DNA of 64,000 nucleotides from Miscanthus floridulus (lineage: Eukaryota; Streptophyta; Magnoliopsida; Poales; Poaceae), in the NCBI RefSeq assembly GCF_019320115.1, contig NC_089587.1:106379158-106443157 (forward strand), given 5' to 3'. A program made the translations under genes and the position numbers. Within the stretch, counting starts at the first letter, position 1. Each line of letters begins with the position of its first letter. This document shows, one piece after another, positions 24,708 to 34,629 of this stretch. Below the pieces are notes generated by a model. That model saw only the letters and a list, made by a program, of their open reading frames with translations, did not search any database and had not been told where the DNA came from.

Positions 24708-27700
24708 TCAAGTGAGCACAGCAGTGAACTTCTTTATGTATGTCCCTTGGTTATGATCGCGTCGTAACCATGGAGTGTCCTCATCATTTACCAAGATGCT
24801 AGGGTCTTTGTTCACTTTGAAGGGCAGAATTCGGTCATACTTTTCATAATCTTCTGACATGTCCGACTTGTCCTCAATTCCCACGATGACTCTTTTCCCT
24901 GAAAGAACTATGTGGCACTTTGGCTCTTTGGTTGAGTCATTATTGTTTTTCTCTCTTTTTGGTTTGGTAGACATATCATTGACATAGAACACCTGATTCA
25001 CATCCTTGGCAAGGACGAATGGTTCGTCTTTGTACCCAATATTACTAAGGTCTACTGTTGTCATTCCATACTCGTTGTCTGTTGTTACCCCACCTCTGGT
25101 CACCTTGACCCATTGGCACTTGAACAATGGGATCTTCAAAGTAGGTGCATATTCTAGTTCCCATATTTCATCTATGCGGCCATAATATGTCTGCTTATTC
25201 CCATTTGGGTCTGTGGCATCTATGCGGACACCACTATTTTGGTTGGTACTCCTTTTATCTTGGGCTACTATGTAGAATATGTTCCCATTTATCTCGTACC
25301 CTTTGTATGTTACGATATGCCATGATGGTTGCATAGCCAATAAATACAGTTGCTCATGGATGCTCTTATCACCTTGACATTTTTTTCGCAACTAACCGCC
25401 AAAAGTTTCCATGTGCTTACGCGTAATCTAAGCTTTAGTCTTCCCTGGAAACTCGGATCATAAGAGATCCTTGTGTGTCTCAATATACGGATCTACCAAA
25501 GAGGAGTTCTGTAGAACTGTGTAGTGCGCTTTATTGAAATAATCATCCTCCGTACCAATATATGTTTTCCTCCCTAGTGTCCCCTTTCCGCTTAGTCTCC
25601 CCTCATGTCTCGATTCAGGAACACCAATCGAGTCAAGGTTGGGAATAAAGTCAACACAGAACTCAATGACCTCTTCTGTTCCATAGCCCTTGGCGATGCT
25701 TCCTTCTGGGCGAGCATGGTTGTGAACATATTTCTTCAGGACTCCCATGAATCTCTCTAAGGCGAACATGTTGTGTAGGAACACAGGACCGAGAATGAAA
25801 ATCTCCTTGACTAGGTGAACTAGGAGGTGTGTCATGATATCAAAGAAGGAAGGAGGGAACACCAACTCAAAGCTGATAAGACATTGAACCACATCATTCT
25901 GTAGTTTAGCTAGATCAGTTGGATCAATTGCCTTCTGAGAAATTGCATTGAGGAATGCACATAGCTTCACGGTGGCTAGACGTATATTTGGAGGTAGAAT
26001 TCCTCTTAATGCAACCTGAAGTAATTGCGTCATGAGAACGTGACAATCATGGGACTTTAAGTTACAAAATTTCTTCTCTAGCACATTTATAATACCCTTT
26101 ATATTCGAGGAGAATCCAGATGGTACCTTGATGTTGTTTAAGCATTCAAACATGATTTCCTTCTCCTCTTTGCTTAGAGTGTAGCTGGCAGGACGTAAGT
26201 AATGGCGTCCATCATCTGTCTTCTCTAGATGCAAGTTGTCTCTTTCTCTCAAACAACGTAGGTCCTGTCGTGCTTCAAATGTGTCCTTAGGCTTTCCATA
26301 CACACCCATGAAGCCTAGCAGGTTCACACAAAGATTCTTCGTTAGGTGCATCACGTCGATTGAGCTGCGGACCTCTAGGACTTGCCAATAGGGTAGGTCT
26401 CAAAATATGGACTTCTTCTTCCACATGGGTGCGTGACCGTTAGCGTCGTTCGAAACAGGTTGGCTGCCATGTCCTTTTCCAAAGACGACTTTCATATCAT
26501 TGACCATATCGAGTACATCCTCACCGGTTCGGTTGCGAGGCATGGTCAGGTGTTCTGCCTTCCCTTTAAAATGCTTGCCTTTCTTTCTTACGGGGTGATT
26601 TGCAGGAAGAAATCGACGATGGCCAAGGTACACGACCTTTCTACATTTTTTCAAGAATACACCTCTAATATCACCGAAGCAGTGTGTGCATGCATTATAT
26701 CCCTTGTTTGACTGTCCTGAAAGATTACTTAGAGTAGGTCAATCATTGATTGTTACGAACAACAATGCTCGCATATCAAAGTGTTCCTATTTGTACTTAT
26801 CCCACACACGTACACCTTCTTTATTCCACAAAATGAGAAGTTCGTCAATAAGTGGTCTCAGGTACACATCGATGTCACTGCCAGGTTGCTTCGGGCCTTG
26901 GATGAGCACAGGCATCATAATGAACTTCCGCTTCATGCATAACCAAGGAGGAAGGTTGTAGATACTTAGAGTAACAGGCCAAGTGCTATGACTACTGTTC
27001 TGCTCTACAAAAGGATTGATACCATCTGTACTTAAAGCAAACCTTAAGTTTCTTGCGTCATTTGCAAACTCCAGGAATTCTCTGTCGATTGCTCTCCACT
27101 AGGACCCATCAGCAGGGTGTCTCAACATATTGTCTACCTTACGGTCTTCTTTGTGCCATCGCAACAATTTTGCATGTTCTTTGTTTCTGAACAGACGTTT
27201 CAAGCGTGGTATTATAGAAGCATACCACATAACCTTGGCAGGGATTTTCTTTCGCGGACGTTCGCCCTCAACATCACCAGGGTCATCTCGCCTGATCTTA
27301 TACCGCGATGCATGGCATACCAGGCATGCATCCAATTTCTCGTACTCTTTGCCACGGTATAGGATGCAGTCATTAGGACATGCATGTATCTTCTCGATTT
27401 CTAGCCCCATAGGACAGACAACTTGTTTTGCTTCGTAGGTAGTGGCGGGCAATTCATTTTCCTTCGGAAGCATCTTCTTTTGGATTTTTAGTAACTCTCC
27501 AAATCCCTTATCAGATACACCATTCTTTGCCTTCCATTACAGCAATTCTAGTGTGGTTCCCAACTTTTTCTGCCCTGCATCACAAGTTGGGTACAACAAT
27601 TTCTTGTGATCTTCTAGCATCCGCTCGAACTTGATCTTCTCCTTTTCACTTTCACATTCTCTTTGTGCATCATGAATGACCTGACAAAGATCATCAGCAG

Positions 27701-28061
27701 GCTCATCTTCTATGGCTACCTCTTCTTCAGCTTCTCCCATTGCAGTATCATTGAAGCATGCACCATCGGGAATAATATCATTGTCGTCCCATTGTTCTTC
27801 TTCACCTTCTTCCATTACAACGCCGGTTTCTCCGTGCTTCGTCCAACAAATATAGTTTGGCATGAAACCCGACTTGAACAAGTGTGAATGAAGAGTCCTT
27901 GAGCAAGGATATTCCACCATATTCTTACATATGGCACATGGGCAGCATATGAAACCGTCGCGTTTGTTTGCCTCGGCCGCACGTAACAAAGAATGCACGC
28001 CATCAATGAACTCTTGGGAGCAGCGATCAGCATTGTACATCCAATGCCGGCTCATCTGCAT
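24708..28061 (-). pseudogene. TNP2-type transposase of CACTA1, eight in-frame stops
   Basis: All transposase segments lie in one frame from ATG 28061 to the stop at 24708 (1,118 codons), so the gene seems unspliced here. In order: the transposase-associated zinc region (SRHWMYNADRCSQEFIDGV, CPCAICKN), the TNP2 domain (about 27470-26400, with CPNDCILYRG), the DUF4218 region (about 25950-25620, with VFLHNMFALERFMGVLKKYV) and the DUF4216 region (about 25250-25000, with YYGRIDEIWELEY). Stops interrupt it at 27539-27537, 27101-27099, 26789-26787, 26741-26739, 26402-26400, 25460-25458, 25430-25428 and 25394-25392, with no frameshift between. All can be explained by transitions. The protein would bind CACTA ends and catalyse excision; this copy cannot make it. 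Confidence 0.85.
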
Positions 28062-28200
28062 TACATGACATAAATACCATATTAAAACCTAGATCATAAT
28101 TAATTATTTATACAACATGCGTGCCACCACAAAAGGTACAAATTTATGAAAGCATCGCTACAATGTAGACAATCCCAACTACCACTAAAAGAACTAAAGC
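28062..28200 (-). other. Spacer between GRF gene and transposase
   Basis: A/T-rich spacer between two genes read in the same direction; no separate promoter is recognisable. It must hold the 3' end of the GRF gene and the leader of the transposase. Confidence 0.35.
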
Positions 28201-28679
28201 TCAAATACATTTCAGGAGCATAAGGATTTCGCGACCAATCTCAACTAAAACAGACATATCCCCCGATTGTGCAACATCTTTGGGCTTCTTCGGCTGGATC
28301 ACTGCCTCGTTAGCCGCCGTATCTGCCTGTTGTGCAAGATATTTTTGCACGAGTTCAACATACTCTTCCTCCCAGTAGAAGCCTGAACATCGTCCACTGC
28401 CATCCCACTGAAATTAAAACAAAAAATTAGAACTTTAATCACAACCATCATGAAAATAGGTATAAACTAACCATAATCATTAAATACGATAAAATAACTC
28501 ACATTGCGATCCAGACACTTGTAGAAGATACGATCCTTGTTGGGACCCTCCTTCTTCACTCGGTACTCCATCACAATCTTCGTCTCATCACGACACTTGC
28601 CGCATGGAATGAGAGGGAGGCCCGGCCTAAGTCGCTTTGGAAATCCATGAGAGGCCGAGGACCCGGAAGCAGTTGCCAT
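28201..28679 (-). CDS. Two-exon GRF-type zinc-finger protein of CACTA1, apparently intact
   Basis: Exon 1 is 28679-28503 (59 codons), followed by GTGAGT. Exon 2 is 28407-28201 after TTTCAG (68 codons plus TGA), phase 0, giving 127 residues. Exon 1 has PCGKC, then NKDRIFYKC; exon 2 opens with WDGSGRCSGFYWEEEYVELV. The three Cys in exon 1 and one in exon 2, with RIFYKC between, fit a GRF zinc finger (PF06839), a nucleic-acid-binding fold. The splice join restores the motif, which strongly supports the intron. The rest is a short helical tail. GRF proteins of this kind are common passengers of grass CACTA elements; a role in binding element DNA or RNA is inference. No stop or frameshift is seen, unlike the neighbouring transposase. 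Confidence 0.75.
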
Positions 28680-30250
28680 CTACTCTCTATACTCATTTTT
28701 TAATACACTATAAATTTCTCATTTTATAAACAAATAAAATTAAGAAACTATAAAATTATCTATACCTCTAAACAATGATATTTTTAATGGTCATTGTGTT
28801 CTCATCTTTTACTGCGGCAGGTAAGTAATTCACATGATATTTCCGCAAATTAACAGAAGAATGGGAGTGTACACACATAACAATCGATTATCGTTTATAT
28901 TTATATATATACTACGTTTGGGTACGGTGATTGACAGACTACTGAGACGATATCGGGACGTGTGAATAAATAACCATCCGTACTAGTTGACCTTGCTTAT
29001 GTGATCATCTCGGTGAGCATTTCTCCACCGGACGGCACCGTACTTGGCCACGGAAGAGCTCCGATTCTACGAGGAAGGGAACACGGTCTTCCACGACCGT
29101 TGCCGCTCTCCCTCATAGAATCAAAGCTCCTCCTTGACGTCTGTTACCGCTCGGTAGAGAACATGCTCACCGAAATGAACACGGTCCGCTAGTTCAACTA
29201 GCTACTTTAACCTTCCTTCATGTAAATATGCAAGCTTGAAGTGATTTTGAGCTCAAATTGCTTACAAATGAAAAAAACCACAATAAAGAACCATATATAT
29301 ATATAGTGAACAAAATGGGATAAGACAATGATGAAACATGAGAGTATGAAGTTGGTAACCTTTAGAACCGAAGAATCGACGGAGGAATCGAACAAATCGA
29401 TGGAGGAATCGAAGAATGGATGGAGAAAGAGCAAGAACACTGCTTAAATTTGAACTTAAGCTCTCGGGCGGGCTCGGGGAGGAAGAAGACGGCCAGCAGG
29501 GTTTATAGCTCAAAAACATGTTTTAATAAATAACCATCCGTACTAGTTGACCTTGCTTATGTGATCATCTCGGCGAGCATTTCTCCACCGGATGGCACCG
29601 TACTTGGTCAAGGAAGAGCTCCGATTCTACGAGGAAGGGAACACGGTCTTCCACGACCGTTGTCGCTGTCCCTCGTAGAATCAAAGCTCCTCCTTGATGT
29701 CTGTTACCGCTCGGCAGAGAACATGCTCGCCGAGCTGAACACGGTCCGCAAGTTCAACTAGTACGGATTTTCTATAATTTTCTAACTATTTTCTAAGTTT
29801 TTCATTTCATAAAAAGTTAAAATAAAATGTTTAGTCGCGGAGTCCATAGAAATGACCATCTTTTGACCTAGCAACGCATTGTCAATTGTCATTGCGTTGC
29901 ATTGCACCCCGGACCGGACTCCGGATAATAAAATACTATGGTCGATCGATGCCGTTCTTTGTCGTACAGTCGCACGGCGACGGCCGACGGACCCGTTCAA
30001 CCACCAAATTTGTCAGGCCCGGCTATTCGGGCGTATCGTCAAAAGAGAACGGATTTGCTTCCTATTGCACGGCCTTGCATTGCATCTGTCATACCAGTCG
30101 GAGGCACTAGTCCCTATACTCATTTTTTAATACACTATAAATTTCTCATTTTATAAACAAATAAAATTAAAAAACTCTAAAATTCTCTATATCTCTAAAC
30201 AATGAAGTGTGCTATGCATGCTACAAATGAACGGTGAATACTAGTTTTTA
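28680..30250 (-). repeat. Shuffled duplicated modules in the CACTA1 leader
   Basis: Three modules each occur twice: A at 28681-28775 and 30115-30205 (begins TATACTCATTTTTTAATACA), B at 28968-29200 and 29524-29760 (begins AATAACCATCCGTACTAGTT), and C at 29206-29510 and about 30255-30540 (begins CTTCCTTCATGTAAATATGC). The order is A-B-C-B'-A'-C'. Copies differ by substitutions and small indels. Each B copy keeps a plus-strand ORF of 63-66 residues (SPPDGTVLG... ) at 29001-29192 and 29561-29761. Function unknown. Confidence 0.8.
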
Positions 30251-30559
30251 ATAGCTACTTTAACCTTCCTTCATGTAAATATGCAAGCTTGAAGTGATTT
30301 TGAGCTCAAATTGCTTACAAATGAAAAAAACAACAATAAAGAACCATATATATATAGTGAACAAAATGAGATAAGATAATGGTGAAAAATGAGAGTATGA
30401 GATTGGTAACCTTTACAACTGAAGAATCGACGTAGGAATCGAAGAAATCGACGGAGGAATCGAAGAATGGATGGAGGAACAATGGAGGGAGGAAGCAAGA
30501 ACACTAGTGCAGTGAGCTTCAAAATGTGCAGAGCTCGGGCTCGGGGAGAAAGAAGGAGA

Positions 30560-30583
30560 CGGCCGATATATAAAGGGGGGACA
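30560..30583 (-). promoter_or_regulatory. TATA box of CACTA1 (minus strand)
   Basis: CCTTTATATATCGG on the minus strand near 30563-30576 is a TATA box directly inside the subterminal repeats and upstream of the GC-rich leader (module C'), placed as expected for the single CACTA promoter reading leftward. Confidence 0.45.
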
Positions 30584-30902
30584 TTTAGTCCTGGTTGGTG
30601 GCTCCAACCGGGACTAAAGGTCCCTCCCAAGGCTACTGCGCTAGACAGAGGTGGCAGGGACCTTTAGTCCCGGTTGGAGCCACCAACCGGGAGTAAAGGT
30701 AAACTTTTACTCCCGGTTGGTGGCTCCAACCGGGACTAAAGGTCTCTGCCACCTCTGTCTGGCGCAGGAGCCGTTGGGAGGGACCTTTAGTCCCGGTTGG
30801 AGCCACCAACTGGGACTAAAGGTATCTCTAGTCCCGGGCGCAAAAAATGCCGGGACTAGAGCCCATTTTGGCCGAGGATCAAAGGTCTGTTCTCTACTAG
30901 TA
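30584..30902. repeat. CACTA1 right subterminal repeats and terminus
   Basis: Arms 30584-30697 and 30706-30820 form a long inverted repeat (114 and 115 bp, 8-bp loop) built from TTTAGTCCCGGTTGG units in both orientations. A second small hairpin, TCTAGTCCCG / CGGGACTAGA, lies at 30826-30860. The terminus is about 20-40 bp further right at 30902. Confidence 0.85.
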
Positions 30903-30903
30903 A

Positions 30904-30970
30904 CTCTGTCTAGATCCATAACAAAAACTATGTACCTAGAAAAGCCAAAACGACTTATAATTTAGAAAAA
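30904..30970 (-). mobile_element. Half of a Stowaway-like MITE, cut by CACTA1
   Basis: CTATGTACCTAGAAAAGCC followed by AAAACGACTTATAATTTAG is one end of the common grass Stowaway-like MITE seen more completely at 43377-43513. It breaks off at the CACTA1 end, so CACTA1 appears to have inserted within the MITE. Confidence 0.6.
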
Positions 30971-31656
30971 CCATCACGACCATGAACTAATTTTTAGAGA
31001 TAGTTTCTTTGAAGAGAGTAAGGTTAAAATACAGTTCCTAATCTTTTTCCTTGTTACACATAGGCGTCTAATTAAATTTATGAAAATATGGTTTCAACCC
31101 GCTAAATTTTTCAAATGGTTTATGAGGTGTCCCAAGTTGTTATCTCCTCGCTTACGTTACATGCCAATTGTGCGGTGAGTTGTCACCTCATTTATGCTCC
31201 TCTTCTTGTCTTTAATTGCATCCATGACCGGCTGGATGACGCCACTATATTGTATCATCTCATGCATGAAGAGGGAAATGTCTAGGTGACTATGCTAGCA
31301 CATAGTCAGCATGCCACGTAGATGAGGAGATAATGATATGAAGACTAGGACTTGTCTTGAATTACTTAACACAATTTAGTGCCTTAATTAGAAGTGTATT
31401 TCTCATAAACTTAGGGGTCTGGGTGTAATAGGAGAAAAAGATTTGTGACAAGTGGCCTTTACACGTCTTGAAATTTATCCACATTTTGTCCCATATATAA
31501 AAGAAAGAGTGTATAGCACACTTTTTTTAGGATATATACATTCAGTTACACGCATTCTTCTTTTTGATTGTAGTACCGTGGACTTTAACCATCCATAAGG
31601 CCGGTTGGCTTCTCGCATGGTTGTGGGCTCGTGGCAACCTTTGCCCATCCCCTTTA

Positions 31657-31796
31657 GGCCTTATTTAGATGTTGTCGGAATCACCTCATTCCACATGTGT
31701 TAGGATAAATTGGGGTGGAATATTTAGTTCAAGTTTCACTCTAATTCACTCCACCCATGTGGATTGATCTGAATCTGACTACATCCAAATAAGGCC
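31657..31796. mobile_element. Tourist-like MITE with TTA target duplication
   Basis: This 140-bp element has GGCCTTATTTAGATGT at the left and ACATCCAAATAAGGCC at the right as terminal inverted repeats, flanked by TTA (31654-31656 and 31797-31799). The other arm of the inverted duplication has the empty site: CCTTTAGTA with a single TTA (reverse complement of about 42764-42772). TTA duplication and TIR type point to the PIF/Harbinger (Tourist) group. Confidence 0.85.
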
Positions 31797-32096
31797 TTAG
31801 TACGATGATAGGGCAGAGAACCGTCGCCTAATAGCTGTGCCTAGCATGCTGCTTGCCATTTATCTTGCACGTAAGCTCAGCCCCTTGCATGCCCACAAGT
31901 GAACTGGACTACCCGTGCACGTAAGCTCTGTGATCCATGCAAACCTGAGTTCATCATGCATGCATGACTCGAGGCCACGCGCATAGAGATAGTAGCAAAG
32001 ATCAGTTACAATAGCATACGTGTACGTGCATTCTTGATAAATGCATGCATTTTGGCTTTTGTTTTTCCAAAAGTAGTCTGGCTTTACTATTGTAAC

Positions 32097-34100
32097 AAGA
32101 TATAAGATCCAAAGAGTTGATGCAGCACTGCACATTGTAGAAATGTTGGCTAGAAGTCACGTTAGCGCACACTGCCGTGCCGTCGTCGGTCCTGGGACAA
32201 TGGGATAGACACTGATGATGAACGGCTAGCTGGGCCGGGACTCCAGCAGAAAGCCCCGTTGTCTGGGTAGCTCCAAACACGGCTGAACTCAGTTGTTGTT
32301 GAAGAGTGAGGTGAACCCCAAAGTTCTGTTGTCGTCGCATGCAGCCGATCGAAACGACACACATAGATGTAATATAAGCTGACAATGCAAGCAAGCATTA
32401 TGGACAGGCACGGAAACTCTGAAAGACGTACTGGACTCCCATGCATGCACGTACAACCCCTGTTAGTTGGTTGGCTCCGAACACGGCTGAATCTGAATTC
32501 GATGGATTTGTACGAGAAATTGGTTAGCGTTCATAGTATTTTGTTTATCTAATATAAGAAATATAAAATTCTGAAGTTTCCACGAGTATTTTCTATCTGC
32601 GAATCAATAATGTAAAACCCTGCCTCTTCAGTGTAAAATCTACATGCATAGTCTATCGATGTACAGTACAGTACAAAAAAATGGGCCAAGTATAGTATAG
32701 TTATTATATTTGGTAGGCGTCATCAGATGCATCACCCGTTGTCGTTAGTATACACATTATTACAATGCTTCAATTGTGAAAATGGTTGATGAGACCCGTT
32801 GTTAGTATTATTATATATAATGTATACATACATGTTCACTGCATCACCCGACTTGGAAAATTCCATGGATGAGTTCATTTCAGTTTGACGCACATCGTTA
32901 GTGTATATATATATACGTGGCACGTGGTGCAGCTGCGAGGTTACACGTTGCAAGAACTTTGCTTCCTACGAACCCAGCGCTGCCCGGCCGGTCCATGTAA
33001 AATCCTACCGGGCTTTTCCTTGAATTCGCATAGAAAACGAAAAAAAAAAGGACCAAACCTTCATCTCCCTGACACGCATGCAATGCAAATAAGCACTGCG
33101 GCTGAGATGAAGCGGTATCCGGACCTGTTCAGAAATGTCAAGCGCTGACCGTGGTGTGCCAATCGGTTTTCCTACGCGAAGTCAAACGAGTCTGGACCTG
33201 CGTGTACGCACGATCGCCCGAGAGGTGGAAATGGAGAGCCCCGGATTTGAAACCGGGGCATGCACCCCGGTACACACGGGGGGACACGCGATTGGCCTGG
33301 AGCTCGTGGCCTGACACTTGGTTGCCCGCGAGCTCGCCACCTGTGGCGGCGAGCGCTCCAGGCTTCAACCGTCAACGGCGAACCAGCACGCAAGGCCGGG
33401 TGTCATAACTTCGTAAACGCCGGGGTGGTGTGCCTGATCCCTCCTTGTAGTTTCTCACCCCCGTGGCATAAGCGATTACGCTCTCGTTTTGACGCGATGC
33501 ATGCTGGCGTGGCGTGGCGTGCACTTGAAACGAAAGGAGGCCGGGGGCGGCTGCGCACCTCTGGTGGCTGGTGCTGGTGTGGTAACACATGTGTACGTGG
33601 CGTTCCTGGCGAGAAAACAATGCTGCATGTAGGCAAGCATGGCACATGTGATGATGTCCTGATTTATGAACACCATATGTGATGACGTACTCCAAACGTT
33701 TTCAAATTTTTACCACCGCATATGCATGTGATATCACTACATCTTGCCAAGTTTCATGATTTTCGGGATTCGTTTGAATTTTATAGAATTAAATAACCAC
33801 TCGCACGCAAGTTCGCGACGTTGCCCCGTGAGCACGTTGATCGAAATTTGGAGACAGTTCCTAGATTTAGCATAAAGTGACACTAACAAACAAGAATAAC
33901 ATTTTTGGAATGGATCAAAACTATTATTCGATGCACATGCAGTTCAAACCTACATTTTTCGGAAAATTGCAAGAAAACGAAATAAAGTGAAGAAATATAG
34001 CAAACAGCAATGAAATTGTGCCAAATTTGAACATGTTGTTCATGGTACAAATACAAATCTAAGAAAAAAAAGTTGGTGGCAAAAAACAAAAAAAAATTAT
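32097..34100. other. Region without supportable gene between arm A and CACTA2
   Basis: 32097-33690 looks like ordinary low-copy grass DNA: mixed composition, a TATATATATATACGTGG stretch near 32902, and several overlapping short ORFs on both strands without domain features, so no gene is called. 33690-34100 contains TTTGCCGAGTGCC-element-like A-rich sequence and may be the outer part of CACTA2, but no CACTA terminus could be fixed. Confidence 0.4.
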
Positions 34101-34281
34101 TTTGCCGAGTGCCAAGGTTTGGCACTCGGCAAAGTGAATATTTTGCCGAGTGCTAGCCCTAGGCACTCGGCAAAGCCAGGACAGGATTTTTTTTAATTTT
34201 TTATTTCGCCGAGTGCCAGATCGGGGGCACTCGGCAAAATACTTTCTTTGCCGAGTGCCCCGGATCTGGCACTCGGCAAAG
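34101..34281. repeat. CACTA2 left subterminal repeats
   Basis: Four inverted pairs of TTTGCCGAGTGCC / GGCACTCGGCAAA, with one pair starting TTTCGCCGAGTGCC, each forming a small hairpin. This motif is typical of panicoid CACTA families and marks the transposase-binding region. Confidence 0.85.
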
Positions 34282-34308
34282 AGGTTTGAAATATAAAAAA
34301 AACCGGAC

Positions 34309-34629
34309 ACACGCACACACACCACACACACACACCACACACGCACACACACGCGCGCGCCCGCCCCGCCGCCGCCGGCTCCCCACGCGCCCGCCCCGCC
34401 GGCTCCCCGGCCCGCGCGCCCGCAGTAGGAAGGAGGAGGAGGTAGGAGGAAGAGGAGGAAGGAAAAGAGGAAGGAGAAGAAGGGGAGGAGGAAGAAGAAG
34501 AAAGAGAAGGGAGGAGGAGGAGGAGAGGAAGGAGAAGGGAGGAGAAGGAGGCAGGGGAGAAGAGAGGAGGAGGGGAGGAGAGAAGGAGAAGGGGAGAAGA
34601 GGAGAAGAGGAGAAGAGAGGAGAAGAAAG
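34309..34629 (+). repeat. CA/CG-rich then purine-rich simple repeats
   Basis: 34309-34360 is ACACAC/CGCGCG-rich; 34427-34629 is an almost pure A/G tract built of GGA, GAA and GAGGAGAA units. The 18.5-kb duplication begins inside the purine tract at 34597. Long ORFs across it on either strand are low-complexity products and are not called. Confidence 0.85.

Larger units (their letters stand above)
24008..30902 (-). mobile_element. CACTA1: En/Spm element, minus strand
   Basis: From right to left: a terminus at 30902, subterminal repeats (30584-30880), TATA and leader modules, a GRF zinc-finger gene (28679-28201), a TNP2-type transposase frame (28061-24708), then subterminal repeats (24252-24008). 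On the minus strand the right end reads ACTAGTAGAGAACAGACC, preceded by TT where CACTA ends have C, so the last base has probably mutated. The left end is unresolved because of the gap. The element sits inside a Stowaway-like MITE. Confidence 0.75.
30904..32096 (+). repeat. Arm A of a diverged inverted duplication
   Basis: The reverse complement of 42371-43445 aligns along this whole stretch, starting CTCTGTCTAGATCCATAACA against CTCTATCTAGATGCATAGCA and ending at TGGCTTTACTATTGTAA. Identity is clearly below that of the 18.5-kb duplication, with many substitutions and small indels. Arm A also carries a 140-bp MITE absent from arm B. No gene is supportable. Nature unknown: two inverted copies of one repeat, or long terminal arms of a larger element. 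Confidence 0.75.

Noticed and set aside
32120..32150. CACTGCACATTGTAG as a possible left terminus of CACTA2
   Set aside because: Only the first seven bases match the right terminus (CACTGCAGACGCC), and it lies 2 kb from the subterminal repeats without a matching 3-bp target duplication.
33230..33300. GGATTTGAAACCGGGGCATG-type stretch resembling a tRNA T-arm
   Set aside because: No acceptor stem, anticodon arm or D-arm can be paired around it.
33151..33695. Several overlapping ORFs of 73-140 residues on both strands between arm A and CACTA2
   Set aside because: GC-rich stretch without stop codons by composition; no recognisable domain, splice structure or conserved motif.
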